Below are positions 8,643 through 17,441 of a stretch of 64,000 bases of DNA, piece after piece. Position 1 is the stretch's first letter. Each line of letters begins with the position of its first letter. The DNA comes from Bradyrhizobium quebecense (lineage in GTDB: Bacteria > Pseudomonadota > Alphaproteobacteria > Rhizobiales > Xanthobacteraceae), in the NCBI RefSeq assembly GCF_013373795.3, contig NZ_CP088022.1:4278001-4342000 (forward strand). Reading direction: 5' to 3'. Position numbers and translations under genes: made by a program. The notes under the pieces are model-generated. The model made no database searches, had not been told where the DNA came from, and saw only the letters and a list, made by a program, of their open reading frames with translations.

Positions 8643-9422
8643 TCAGCGTCCCGTCCAGGTCGGCTTGCGCTTCTCGCCGAAGGCCTTGAGGCCTTCCTTG
8701 GCATCCTCGGTCATCGCAAGCAGCGCGATCTGGCTTTCGGTGTAGGCGATGCTTTCGTCGAACGACATCGACGCGATCGCCCGCATCGCATATTTGCCGC
8801 GACGGATCGCGGTCGGCGACTTGTCGACGATGCGGCCGATCAGCCAATCGACCTTGGCGTCGAGCTCGGCCGTCGGCACGACGTAGTTGAGAAGACCCGC
8901 GGCCTGCGCCGTCTTGGCGTCGAACGGCTCGCCGGTCAGCGCCCATTCGTTGACGAGGCGCGGCGGAGCGATCGACTGCAGCAGGCTCAGCACCTGCATC
9001 GGAAACACGCCGACCTTCACCTCGGGCAGACCGAAGATCACCTGATCGCCGGCCACCGCCATGTCGGTCATGCACAGCAGGCCCATGCCGCCGGCCATGC
9101 AGACGCCGCCGACCCGCGCGATCGCAGGCTTGGTCGCGTTCTGCGACAGCCGCAACAAATCGGCGTAGTCGACATTCGGACGCGAGAAATCCATCGAGAA
9201 CGCCGCGCCGCTGTTCTGCAGATCGGCGCCGGCGCAGAACGCCTTGTCGTCCGCACCCGTCAGCACGATGACGCGCACGTCCTTGTCGTCATGCGCCTCG
9301 CGATAGCCCCTGGCGATGCCCGCGATCACACCGGCATTGAGCGCGTTGCGCTTGTCCGGCCGGTTGATGGTGATCCAGAACGCCTGTCCGCGCTTCTCGA
9401 GAAGAACGCTGTTGTCGGTCAT
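8643..9422 (-). CDS. Enoyl-CoA hydratase/isomerase (crotonase) family protein
   Basis: A 259-residue crotonase-fold enzyme. Residues 15-25 read ITINRPDKRNAL. The first oxyanion-hole segment is DKAFCAGADLQ near residue 57, and GGVCMAGGMGLLCMTDM near 98 provides the second. It probably hydrates, isomerises or otherwise processes a CoA thioester in the cytosol. In the GLPEVKVGVFP segment a Glu sits where hydratases keep a catalytic acid. I start it at the ATG at 9422, preceded by AGGAAAC; the longer open frame upstream merely translates a 12-base tandem repeat. No neighbour points to a particular pathway. Confidence 0.92.
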   Translation of the reverse strand: MTDNSVLLEKRGQAFWITINRPDKRNALNAGVIAGIARGYREAHDDKDVRVIVLTGADDKAFCAGADLQNSGAAFSMDFSRPNVDYADLLRLSQNATKPAIARVGGVCMAGGMGLLCMTDMAVAGDQVIFGLPEVKVGVFPMQVLSLLQSIAPPRLVNEWALTGEPFDAKTAQAAGLLNYVVPTAELDAKVDWLIGRIVDKSPTAIRRGKYAMRAIASMSFDESIAYTESQIALLAMTEDAKEGLKAFGEKRKPTWTGR

Positions 9423-9423
9423 G

Positions 9424-9470
9424 TTTCCTGCCTGTTTTCTTGCCTGTTTTCTTGCCTGTTTTCTTGCCTG
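9424..9470. repeat. 12-base tandem repeat just upstream of the enoyl-CoA hydratase start
   Basis: Three perfect copies of TTTTCTTGCCTG occupy 9435-9446, 9447-9458 and 9459-9470. A degenerate eleven-base copy at 9424-9434 precedes them. On the coding strand the unit reads CAGGCAAGAAAA, purine-rich like a ribosome binding site, and the degenerate copy supplies the AGGAAAC next to the ATG. Copy number could vary between strains. Confidence 0.9.
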
Positions 9471-9525
9471 TACGCTGGTGTCAGCGCACATTTGCGGCAG
9501 GATCGGCGCCGACTGCAAGCAGGAT

Positions 9526-11625
9526 TTAATCGGCAGCGGACGCCTTCCTGATCCAGACCTTGTTGTCGTGGAACGCGGCGCCGCCAAGCGGTGCGACGGC
9601 CTCCGCCCCGGTCAGCATGTTGATGCCGCGCCCGCCGATGTGGGACTTGTTCGGATGGATCGACTCGGCGATCAGCACGCCGCGGCGAACGCCATCGAAC
9701 AGTTTTGCGGTCAGCGTGGTCTCACCGCGCATGTTGCCTAGCGTCACGGCCTCCCCATCGGCGATCGACAGCGCGGCCGCATCGTCGGGGTGGATCATCA
9801 CGGTCGGCGCGCCCTCGCGGGCCTGCGACGAGGGCGTTTCGTTGAAGCTGGTGTTGAGGAAGCTGCGCGACGGCGACGTCGCGAGCCGGAACGGATGCTG
9901 CGCGTCCGCCTCCTCGATGATGGTCCAGTGGTCGGGCAGCGAGGGCATCTTGTCCCAGGCGCCCATCAGCCCGCCTGCCCCGACCGGCACCTTGCCCCAA
10001 TCGACCTTGAAATGGAACTTCTTGTCGGGATGGGCGAAGCCGTCGAGATAATGCGAGGTGCGGAAATCCGGCTGCAGGTCGCGCCAAATATCGGCTTCCA
10101 GCGTCTCGATATCGCCGTGCCCGCTTTTCTTCAAAGTTGCGTCTATCAGCTGGCGCGGCGTTATGTCGAAACCGGGATGCACGGCATTGAGCCTGCGGCC
10201 GAGCCCCTGCAGCACCTCGTGATTGGAGCGGCACTCGCCGGGCGGATCGATCAGCTTCGGGCCGACCGAGATGTGCTGGTGACCGCCACCGTAATAGAGG
10301 TCGTCGTGCTCCATGAACATCGTCGCCGGCAGCACGATGTCGGCCATCTGCGCCGTCTCGGTCATGAACTGCTCATGCACCGCGACAAACAGATCCTCGC
10401 GGGCAAATCCCTGCCGCACCAGCGCCTGCTCGGGCGCCACCGTCATCGGATTGGTGTTCTGGATCAGCATCGCCTTGACCGGTCCGCCGCCGCGCAGCGC
10501 CTCGGCATCACCGGTCAGGATGCGGCCGATCTTCGACTGATCGAGCACGCGGGTCGAGGGATCGATCGCATCGTGGCCCTCAATAATGGACTCGTCGAAG
10601 CGCCAGATGCCGGCATTGTTGAAGAACGCACCGCCGCCCTCATGTTGCCAGGCACCAGTCACCGCGGGAATGCACAGCGCGGCATGCATCTGCGCGGCGC
10701 CGTTGCGGCTGCGGGTAAACCCGTAGCCTAGGCGGAAGAACGAGCGCTTGGTGGTCCCGACCAGCCGCGCGAACGCCTCGATCTCCTCGACCGGCACGCC
10801 CGAGATCGCTGATGCCCATTCCGGCGTGCGCGTCTTCAGATGCGCTTCCAGCTCGTCCGGGCAATCGGTATAGCGCGCGAGATAGTCGCGATCGGCAAGT
10901 CCCTCGCGGAACAGCACGTGCATCACGGCGCAGGCGAAGGCGCCATCGGTTCCCGGCCGCAGCAGGATCTTGATGTCGGCCTGCTTCATGGTCTCGTTAT
11001 TGTAAACGTCGACCGCCGCAATCTTGGCGCCGCGCTCCTTCCGCGCGCGCGCTGCATGCGTCATCACGTTGACCTGGGTGTTCACCGGATTGGTGCCCCA
11101 GATCACGACGAGGTCGGAGACGCCCATCTCGCGCGGATCGACGCCGGCGATCTTGCCGGTTCCGGCGGCAAAGCCGATGCGCGCGATGGTCGAGCAGATC
11201 GTGCCGTAGAAGCGCGAATACTTCTTCACATGCGACAGCCGGTTGAGGCCGTCGCGCATCACGAGCCCCATGGTGCCGGCGTAGTAGTAGGGCCAGACCG
11301 ACTCGGCGCCGAACTCCCGCTCGGCAGCGTCGAATCGCGCCGCGATCTCGTCCAGCGCCTCGTCCCACGAAATCCGCGCGAACTGACCGGAGCCCTTCGG
11401 GCCGGTCCGGCGCAGCGGATGCATCAGCCGTTCAGCGTGGTGGATCCGCTCGGCGTAACGCGCGACCTTGGCGCAGACCACGCCGGCCGTATAGGTCTGC
11501 TGTTTCGAGCCGCGCACCCTGCCGATCGAGCGGCCGTCGATCACCTCGACGTCGAGCGCACATGCCGAAGGGCAGTCGTGCGGACAGGTGGAATGGCGGA
11601 TGTCAACCTTGGCATGCTGGTTCAT
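9526..11625 (-). CDS. Molybdopterin-dependent oxidoreductase (bis-MGD, DMSO-reductase superfamily)
   Basis: A 699-residue enzyme with an N-terminal 4Fe-4S motif CPHDCPSAC (residues 14-22) followed by VCAKVARY, which supplies the fourth Cys. Molybdopterin domains follow (SGQFARISWDEALDEIA, DLVVIWGTNPVNTQ, KAMLIQNTNPMTVAPE, ADIVLPATMFMEHDDLY). The C-terminal dinucleotide-binding domain includes RGETTLTAKLFDGVRRGV. No Tat or Sec signal is present, so it should act in the cytoplasm. It resembles the anaerobic-dehydrogenase/formate-dehydrogenase-like group, but no electron-transfer partner is encoded beside it. Substrate and Mo ligand cannot be named. Confidence 0.9.
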   Translation of the reverse strand: MNQHAKVDIRHSTCPHDCPSACALDVEVIDGRSIGRVRGSKQQTYTAGVVCAKVARYAERIHHAERLMHPLRRTGPKGSGQFARISWDEALDEIAARFDAAEREFGAESVWPYYYAGTMGLVMRDGLNRLSHVKKYSRFYGTICSTIARIGFAAGTGKIAGVDPREMGVSDLVVIWGTNPVNTQVNVMTHAARARKERGAKIAAVDVYNNETMKQADIKILLRPGTDGAFACAVMHVLFREGLADRDYLARYTDCPDELEAHLKTRTPEWASAISGVPVEEIEAFARLVGTTKRSFFRLGYGFTRSRNGAAQMHAALCIPAVTGAWQHEGGGAFFNNAGIWRFDESIIEGHDAIDPSTRVLDQSKIGRILTGDAEALRGGGPVKAMLIQNTNPMTVAPEQALVRQGFAREDLFVAVHEQFMTETAQMADIVLPATMFMEHDDLYYGGGHQHISVGPKLIDPPGECRSNHEVLQGLGRRLNAVHPGFDITPRQLIDATLKKSGHGDIETLEADIWRDLQPDFRTSHYLDGFAHPDKKFHFKVDWGKVPVGAGGLMGAWDKMPSLPDHWTIIEEADAQHPFRLATSPSRSFLNTSFNETPSSQAREGAPTVMIHPDDAAALSIADGEAVTLGNMRGETTLTAKLFDGVRRGVLIAESIHPNKSHIGGRGINMLTGAEAVAPLGGAAFHDNKVWIRKASAAD

Positions 11626-11748
11626 GCCAAATTGGTAACATCAAATATCCGCCCCGCCGAGGGGCATTATTGACCCGGTCCGGGCGAAAACCGCGCATAA
11701 GCCATGCGGCAAACGCCCAAAGGCTCGGCTACCGGCCCACTCCGTCCG

Positions 11749-12819
11749 TCAAACGCGGAAGATGCGGGTGTAGTGCGATTTGATCGATTCCCCTTCCCTC
11801 TCCACCGCCACCGGGTCGTCCTTCATCGTCTTGATGTCCTTCAACGGCTTGCGCCCGGCCTTCTCCTGGGCCTGCGCATGGACGGACCTGAGGCCGCCGA
11901 TCTCGACGTTGAGCTGTTGCCCCTCGCGCCCGAGCGCGAACGATTGAAACAGCCTTGCCGCATTGGGATGCGGACAGTCCTTGAAGATCCCATTGGGACC
12001 GACAATGATCGGCGACCCTTCGGTGGCGTAGACCGGCTCGACCGGGCGGCCCATCTCCTTCAGCTGAAAGATGTTGTACTCGTTGCCGTCGGCCATGACA
12101 GCGCGCTCGCCGAGATCGAGCTTCTTCGGTGGATCGGTCGAGGACTGCACCTGCATGATGTTCTGCTTTGCGAGCTTCTCGAAGAAGCTCCAGCCGAGGT
12201 CGCGCTGCATCTGATAGGTCGCGGTCATGATGGTGCCGCTATAGCCGGGATGCCCCTTCACGATCTTGCCCTTCCATTTCGGATCGAGCAGGTCGGCGAA
12301 GCTCTTCGGCGCATCCTCGGCCTTCACGAGATTGGTGTTGTAGGCAATGATCGAAAGCCAGACCCGGAAGCTTGCGAACTGGCCGTCCGCATCGCGATGC
12401 TCGTCCGGATAGTATTTCGCGACCTCCTCCGGCACATAGGGCGCCAGAACGCCGTCGCGCTTCCACACGATGAAATGCGCGGCGTCGGAGGAATTGACGA
12501 CGTCGACCGCGTGAATGTTGCTGGCGTATTCCTGGCCCACCCGCTGGAACACACGCTCCGCGCCGGTGCGTTCGACACGGACGGCGATCCCCGCATACTT
12601 AGCCTCGAACGCCTTCGCCAATTTCTCGGCGACCGGCAAATCGGTCGAAGTGTAATAGACGACCTGCCCCTCTTTCTTCGCCGCCTCGATCAGCGCCGGC
12701 GTCACCGGTTCCGCAGCTGGCGCGGCGGCCATCACGCGCGTTGAAAAGGCGGTCCCTGCCAGCACGGCACTGCTGCCCTTCAGCAAATCGCGGCGCGATA
12801 ATCCAGGATGTTTCCTCAT
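11749..12819 (-). CDS. Extracellular solute-binding protein, Fe(3+)/AfuA-like, Tat signal
   Basis: A 356-residue periplasmic binding protein. The N-terminus carries a twin-arginine signal (SRRDLLKG at residues 8-15, then a hydrophobic stretch ending in MAAAPA). The mature part begins with ALIEAAKKEGQVVYYTSTDLPVAEKLAKAF, typical of the SBP_bac_6/AfuA group that binds ferric iron or organophosphate-like anions. No ABC permease or ATPase gene is adjacent, so its partners must be encoded elsewhere. It is transcribed away from the gene at 12971. Confidence 0.88.
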   Translation of the reverse strand: MRKHPGLSRRDLLKGSSAVLAGTAFSTRVMAAAPAAEPVTPALIEAAKKEGQVVYYTSTDLPVAEKLAKAFEAKYAGIAVRVERTGAERVFQRVGQEYASNIHAVDVVNSSDAAHFIVWKRDGVLAPYVPEEVAKYYPDEHRDADGQFASFRVWLSIIAYNTNLVKAEDAPKSFADLLDPKWKGKIVKGHPGYSGTIMTATYQMQRDLGWSFFEKLAKQNIMQVQSSTDPPKKLDLGERAVMADGNEYNIFQLKEMGRPVEPVYATEGSPIIVGPNGIFKDCPHPNAARLFQSFALGREGQQLNVEIGGLRSVHAQAQEKAGRKPLKDIKTMKDDPVAVEREGESIKSHYTRIFRV

Positions 12820-12970
12820 TTGATTCCCCGCACGCGTTGGCGAAGTTTGAGTACACCGTCCTCCCGCCCTTGTTCCGATGCGCGAAGACGATGTCTGTCG
12901 TCGACAGATGCTTCAGGTTGCAGCTAGACTTCTGGTCAAGAAAGAAGACTAAAGTTGGGGGAGACGATCA

Positions 12971-13945
12971 ATGGCGGACTTTCGGTACGCCGTGATGTGT
13001 GTCGCGGCATTGCTGACCGTCTCGATGTCGGGCTCACATGCGGACGCCGAGGATTATCCTGCGCGGCCGGTCAGGATCGTCGTTCCGTTTGGTCCCGGCG
13101 GTCCGGCCGACGTCGTTGCGCGCCAGATCGGCAGCATCTTGCAGGAAAACCTCAGCCAGCCCTTCGTGGTGGAGAACCGCGCCGGCGCCGGCGGCGTGAT
13201 CGGCACGCTCGAGGTCGCGAAGGCGCCGGCCGATGGCTACACCCTTCTGATGATGTCGAACACCCAGACCGCCAATGAATCGCTGGTGCCCCAGCGCAAA
13301 TATGAGCTGATGCGCGACCTGACGCCGATCGCATCCCTGAACACTTCGGATCTGGTGATCGTGGTTCACCCCGCCGTGCCGGCCAGGACGCTGCAGGAGT
13401 TCATCGCGCTTGCAAAGGCAGCGCCCGGAAAGCTGAACTACGCCTCGTCGGGTCAGGGGACGCCGTATCACATGGCGGGCGAGTTGTTCAAAGCCATGGC
13501 CGGGGTCAACATCGTGCATGTGCCCTACCGCAACAGTGGTGAGGCCCGCAGCGGCGTCATCGGCGGCCAGGTCCAGATGATGATCGATGCAGTTCCGGCG
13601 ATGGCACCGAATGTTGCCGAAAACCAGGTCCGCGCGCTCGCAACAACCGGTAAGTCCCGTTCCGCGGTGCTATCAAACATTCCGACCGTGACCGAGGCGG
13701 GCGTTTCCGGCTATGAGGCGACGATCTGGCTCGGCTTGATGGCCCCAGCAGGCACGCCGAAGCCGATCATCGAGAAACTCAACACGGCCGTGAATGCCGC
13801 GGTCAGGCGGCCGGAGGTCGAGAAGTTTTGGGCCGAGCAGGGCGCGGTGCCGATGACCATGACGCCGGAAGCCTTCGACAAATTTCTGCGCGCCGATATC
13901 GTGAAATGGACAGACGTCGTCAAAAGACTGGACAAGACCGAATAG
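12971..13945 (+). CDS. Bug family (TctC-like) tripartite tricarboxylate transporter binding protein
   Basis: A 324-residue binding protein with a Sec signal (about residues 1-26, ending SHADA). The mature N-terminus YPARPVRIVVPFGPGGPADVVAR and the stretch VVENRAGAGGVIGT are hallmarks of the Bug family, which binds carboxylates or amides. The ATG at 12971 follows GGGGGAGACGATCA, a good ribosome site. The membrane partners TctA and TctB are not nearby; solitary Bug genes are common in proteobacteria. The ModA-like gene starts 39 bases downstream and may be cotranscribed. Confidence 0.92.
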   Translation: MADFRYAVMCVAALLTVSMSGSHADAEDYPARPVRIVVPFGPGGPADVVARQIGSILQENLSQPFVVENRAGAGGVIGTLEVAKAPADGYTLLMMSNTQTANESLVPQRKYELMRDLTPIASLNTSDLVIVVHPAVPARTLQEFIALAKAAPGKLNYASSGQGTPYHMAGELFKAMAGVNIVHVPYRNSGEARSGVIGGQVQMMIDAVPAMAPNVAENQVRALATTGKSRSAVLSNIPTVTEAGVSGYEATIWLGLMAPAGTPKPIIEKLNTAVNAAVRRPEVEKFWAEQGAVPMTMTPEAFDKFLRADIVKWTDVVKRLDKTE

Positions 13946-13984
13946 GCACGTAGCGGCCAAACCGTGGTAACGGAACAGGTGCAA

Positions 13985-14695
13985 ATGAAGACGTTGAACA
14001 TCCTGAGCGGCGGCGCAGCGCAGGGACTGGTGCGCAGCCTGGAGCCGGCGTTTGAAGCCGAAACCGGCCTCGGCATTGCCGGTGATTTCGGCGCGGTCGG
14101 CGCCATGGCCGACAGATTGCGGGCCGGCGTTCCGACCGACATCGTCATCCTGACCGCCGCGCTGATCGCGAAGCTTGCCGACGAAGGGCTGGTTCTGCGC
14201 AGCTCGATCGCCGACATCGGCCGCGTTGAAACGGCGCTTGCGGTCCGCGCCGGAGATCCGCCGGCGTCCGCTGGTGACGCGGCCAGCCTGCGCGCGGTGC
14301 TGCTCGATGCGGACGCGATCTTCGTGCCCGATATCAAGGCGTCAACCGCCGGAATTCATGTCGCGAAGGTGCTGGCGCAACTCGATATTGCCGAAGTCGT
14401 CGCCGACCGGCTGAAAGTCTTTCCGAACGGCGCGACGGCGATGCGGCATCTGGCCGGGTCCAGTGACCGGCGGCCGATCGGTTGCACGCAATCCACCGAG
14501 ATCATCAGCACGCAGGGCGTCGTGCTATCGGGCACCTTGCCGCCGGGATGCGGGCTCGCGACCATGTATACGGCTGCCGTTGCAACGCAGGCCTCGGCTG
14601 CATCGCAGGCGCAGCGTTTGATCGCAATTCTGACGTCGTCAGATACGTCGGAGCTACGTGGCGAGGCTGGCTTTGTCTCCAGCCTGACGTCCTAG
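13985..14695 (+). CDS. ModA-like substrate-binding domain protein without a signal peptide
   Basis: A protein of about 236 residues with the type II periplasmic-binding fold of the molybdate-binding (SBP_bac_11) family: LNILSGGAAQGLVRSLEPAFEAETG at the start, then VPTDIVILTAALIAKLADEG, then VFPNGATAMRHLAG. It begins directly with the mature fold whether started at the ATG at 13985 or the GTG at 13964, so no export signal is visible and it may be cytoplasmic. It lies 39 bases after the Bug gene and is convergent with the SDR gene ten bases away. Ligand unknown. Confidence 0.8.
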   Translation: MKTLNILSGGAAQGLVRSLEPAFEAETGLGIAGDFGAVGAMADRLRAGVPTDIVILTAALIAKLADEGLVLRSSIADIGRVETALAVRAGDPPASAGDAASLRAVLLDADAIFVPDIKASTAGIHVAKVLAQLDIAEVVADRLKVFPNGATAMRHLAGSSDRRPIGCTQSTEIISTQGVVLSGTLPPGCGLATMYTAAVATQASAASQAQRLIAILTSSDTSELRGEAGFVSSLTS

Positions 14696-14705
14696 ATGCG
14701 ACAGC

Positions 14706-15512
14706 CTAACGCGCCAGTTGCGTGAGACCCGTCGGCGGTCCATCGACCGCCGTCCAGCCGCCGTCGACGAACAGCGTGCTGCCGCTGACATAGCTCGCCG
14801 CATCAGATGCAAGGTAAGCCACGGCGGTGGCGACCTCGTCGGCGCTGCTCCAGCGATTGAACACGGTGTGGCCGGCATAGAGATTGTAGATGTCGGGCCG
14901 CTGCTTGAACGGGCCGGTCAACGCGGTCTCCGCGATACTCGGCGCGATGGCGTTGACGCGGACGCCGGACCGCCCGACCTCGGACGCGAAGCCCTTGACC
15001 AACAGACCGATCGCCGCCTTGGTCGAACCATAGACTGCAAGCCCCGGCTCGATCGTCACGGCGCGCACCGAGGAGCAGGCAATCAGGCTGCCGCCCTGTT
15101 GCTGGACCATGATGCGGCCGAACGCCTGGAAGAACCACACCGTGCCCTTGATATTGAGGTTGATGACGCGGTCGAGATCCTCGTCGGTGTAGTCGAGGAT
15201 GGTCTTGCGGATGTTCAGCCCCGGCGTGGTGACTGCGATGTCGACGCGCTGGAATTCCGCAAGCGCCTTCGCCGCCAGCGCCTCGACGTCCGCACGGTCG
15301 GCGGCATCGCAACCGGCGGCCGTTGCCGATCCGCCGTGCTCCCGGATTGCCGCGGCGGTCGCATCCGCGCCCTCGAGCGTGCGATCGGCACACAGCACGC
15401 GTGCGCCAAGCGACGCCAGCGCTTCAGCCGAGGATTTGCCGATGCCCGAGGCGGCGCCCAGCACCACGGCGGTCTTGCCGGTGAGATCGAATAGCTTGCG
15501 GTAGTCGGTCAT
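14706..15512 (-). CDS. Short-chain dehydrogenase/reductase
   Basis: A 268-residue classical SDR. The cofactor loop is VLGAASGIGKS near residue 17. The active site has Ser in CSSVRAV near 145 and the YxxxK pair in VYGSTKAA near 160. The C-terminal segment YVSGSTLFVDGGWTAVDG is standard. The ATG at 15512 has GGGAGG eight bases upstream. It is divergent from the GntR gene at 15583, whose operator candidate lies in the gap, and across from a TRAP transporter, so it probably oxidises the imported hydroxy compound. The NAD or NADP preference was not determined. Confidence 0.92.
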   Translation of the reverse strand: MTDYRKLFDLTGKTAVVLGAASGIGKSSAEALASLGARVLCADRTLEGADATAAAIREHGGSATAAGCDAADRADVEALAAKALAEFQRVDIAVTTPGLNIRKTILDYTDEDLDRVINLNIKGTVWFFQAFGRIMVQQQGGSLIACSSVRAVTIEPGLAVYGSTKAAIGLLVKGFASEVGRSGVRVNAIAPSIAETALTGPFKQRPDIYNLYAGHTVFNRWSSADEVATAVAYLASDAASYVSGSTLFVDGGWTAVDGPPTGLTQLAR

Positions 15513-15551
15513 GTGACCTCCCGGTGCTCGTTTGCCTTCCGTGACGACTTC

Positions 15552-15565
15552 ATATACTAATATAT
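15552..15565. promoter_or_regulatory. Candidate GntR operator between the divergent SDR and GntR genes
   Basis: ATATACTAATATAT matches its own reverse complement at 12 of 14 positions. It sits 40 bases from the SDR start and 18 bases from the GntR start. A short AT-rich palindrome of this kind is typical for FCD-subfamily GntR regulators. Binding is inferred. Confidence 0.5.
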
Positions 15566-15582
15566 CAATTTTGGGAGCACGA

Positions 15583-16326
15583 ATGCCCGCCCGCTCGCCG
15601 AAAAAGTCGAAGCTCCGCAACCTCGCCGGCCACCGGCGAACCGGCCGTCCGCGGGCCGCAACTGCGGCGGCGCGGATTTATGCCGAACTGCGTGCTGAAC
15701 TGGTCTCGCTACAGCGCAGACCCGGCGATCCGATCATCGAGGCCGAGATCGCGCGCTTATATGGCGTCAGCCGGACCCCGGTGCGGGAAGCCATCCTGCG
15801 CCTGTCGGACGAAGGCCTGGTCGAGATCTTCCCGCAATCGGGCATCTTCGTATCTCGCATCCCGCTCGCCGCCCTTCCGGAGGCGATCATAGTCCGCAGG
15901 TCGCTGGAGGAAACCACGACCCGCATGGCAACCGAGCGCGCCAGCGCCAGCCAGATCCTCAGCCTGCACGCGATCCTCGAACGCCAGCGCGAGGCCGAGG
16001 TGGCCGCCGATCGCGAAGCATTCCATCAGGCCGACGAGGCCTTTCACGCCGCCATCGCCGAAATTGCCGGACATCCCGGCATCTGGAAGCTGATCCTGCA
16101 GGTCAAGGTTCACGTGGACCGCTTCCGATGGCTCACGCTGCCGCAGCGTGGGCGGATGGCGGAAGTCATCGCCGAGCATGAGGCCGTGATGGCCGCGATC
16201 GAGGCCCGCGACCCGGCATCCGCCGGAGCCGCGATGGCGCGGCATCTCGAACGCCTTCTGGCCGATATCTCGGCCACCCAGCACAACAATCCGGAGTTCT
16301 TCGACGAGCAGAGCCAGCCGGCATGA
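15583..16326 (+). CDS. GntR family transcriptional regulator, FCD subfamily
   Basis: A 247-residue regulator. The winged helix spans about residues 22-90 (AARIYAELRAELVSLQRRPG, then EAEIARLYGVSRTPVREAILRLSDEGLVEI). The C-terminal FCD domain has the Asp and His ligands in ADEAFHAAIAEIAGHPG and EHEAVMAAIEARD. The ATG at 15583 follows GGGAG at a good distance. It is the first gene of the TRAP unit and is divergent from the SDR, so it probably controls both sides from the dyad at 15552-15565. Confidence 0.93.
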   Translation: MPARSPKKSKLRNLAGHRRTGRPRAATAAARIYAELRAELVSLQRRPGDPIIEAEIARLYGVSRTPVREAILRLSDEGLVEIFPQSGIFVSRIPLAALPEAIIVRRSLEETTTRMATERASASQILSLHAILERQREAEVAADREAFHQADEAFHAAIAEIAGHPGIWKLILQVKVHVDRFRWLTLPQRGRMAEVIAEHEAVMAAIEARDPASAGAAMARHLERLLADISATQHNNPEFFDEQSQPA

Positions 16327-16367
16327 CCGCGGCCGGACTCCGGCCAGGCACTTTGGGAGGATTTGAC

Positions 16368-17399
16368 ATGAATCGTACAGATCGATCGCAGCACCGCGGT
16401 GCCGGGCTCAACCGTCGCGACGTCATCAAGATCGGCGCCGGCCTCGGCGCGGTGGTTGCGACCTCGGCGCAGACCGCCCTCGCCCAGTCGAAAGCGGTCT
16501 TCAAGGCGTCGGACGTACAGCCACCGGGCTACCCGACCGTCGTCGCGACGGAAAACCTCGGCAAGAAGCTGGCGGCGGCGACCAACGGCCGCCAGTCGCT
16601 GCAGATGTTTCCCTCGATGCAGCTCGGCGGCGAGAAGGAAACCATCGAGCAGACCCAGATCGGCGCGATCCAGATGCTGCGCGTCAGCGCCGGCTCGATC
16701 GGCCCGATCGTCGATGACATCAACGTCGTCAACATGCCTTTCCTGTTCAAGAACATGGCACATGCCGAGCGGATGATGGATGGCCCGATCGGCCAGGAGC
16801 TGCTGGACAAGATCACGGCAAGCCCAAATGCCGGACTGGTCGCACTGTGCTGGATGAATTCCGGCGCACGCAGCCTCTACAACACCAAGCACGCGATCAA
16901 GACGATCGCCGACATCAAGGGCCTCAAGTTCCGCGTCATCGGCAATCCGATCTTCATCGACATGATGAACGCGCTGGGCGGCAACGGTGTCGCGATGGGC
17001 TACGATCAGGTGTTCAGCGCGCTGCAGACCGGCGTCATCGACGGCGCCGAGAACAATCCCCCGAGCTACGTCTTCAGCAATCATTACACCGCGGCGAAAC
17101 ACTTTTCGCTCACCGAGCACCTGATCGTTCCCGAGCTGCTGGTGTTCTCGAAACGCGCCTGGTCCGCGCTGGCAGCCGATGACCAGACGCTGATCAGGAA
17201 GCTCGCCCGGGAGGCGCAGATGGAAGAGCGCGGGCTCTGGAACACCTACGAGCAGCAGGCGATGGAAAAGGCGAAAGCTGCCGGGTGCGAAATCATCGAG
17301 ATTGCCGACAAGGCGCCATTCCAGAACGCGGTCAAGCCGGTCTGGGACAAATACGGCCCGAAATACCAGGACATGATCGGACGTATCCAGTCTGCCTGA
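16368..17399 (+). CDS. TRAP transporter solute-binding subunit (DctP family), Tat signal
   Basis: A 343-residue periplasmic binding protein. The signal has NRRDVIKIGAGLGAVVATSAQTALAQ, a twin-arginine export signal ending near residue 40. The mature protein has DctP features: VVATENLGKKLAAATNG, QMFPSMQLGGEKETIEQTQIG, GLKFRVIGNPIFIDMMNALGG (containing the Arg that holds the ligand carboxylate) and QTGVIDGAENNPPSY. It captures an organic acid for the DctQM pair encoded directly downstream. The ATG at 16368 follows GGGAGGATTTGAC. Confidence 0.93.
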   Translation: MNRTDRSQHRGAGLNRRDVIKIGAGLGAVVATSAQTALAQSKAVFKASDVQPPGYPTVVATENLGKKLAAATNGRQSLQMFPSMQLGGEKETIEQTQIGAIQMLRVSAGSIGPIVDDINVVNMPFLFKNMAHAERMMDGPIGQELLDKITASPNAGLVALCWMNSGARSLYNTKHAIKTIADIKGLKFRVIGNPIFIDMMNALGGNGVAMGYDQVFSALQTGVIDGAENNPPSYVFSNHYTAAKHFSLTEHLIVPELLVFSKRAWSALAADDQTLIRKLAREAQMEERGLWNTYEQQAMEKAKAAGCEIIEIADKAPFQNAVKPVWDKYGPKYQDMIGRIQSA

Positions 17400-17441
17400 C
17401 ACCACGCCATACGGGAAATCGTCCTCTTACAGGAAATGGAC

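Noticed and set aside
9291..9551. Plus-strand frame encoding a repeated CLFS motif
   Set aside because: It is only the translation of the 12-base tandem repeat upstream of the enoyl-CoA hydratase.
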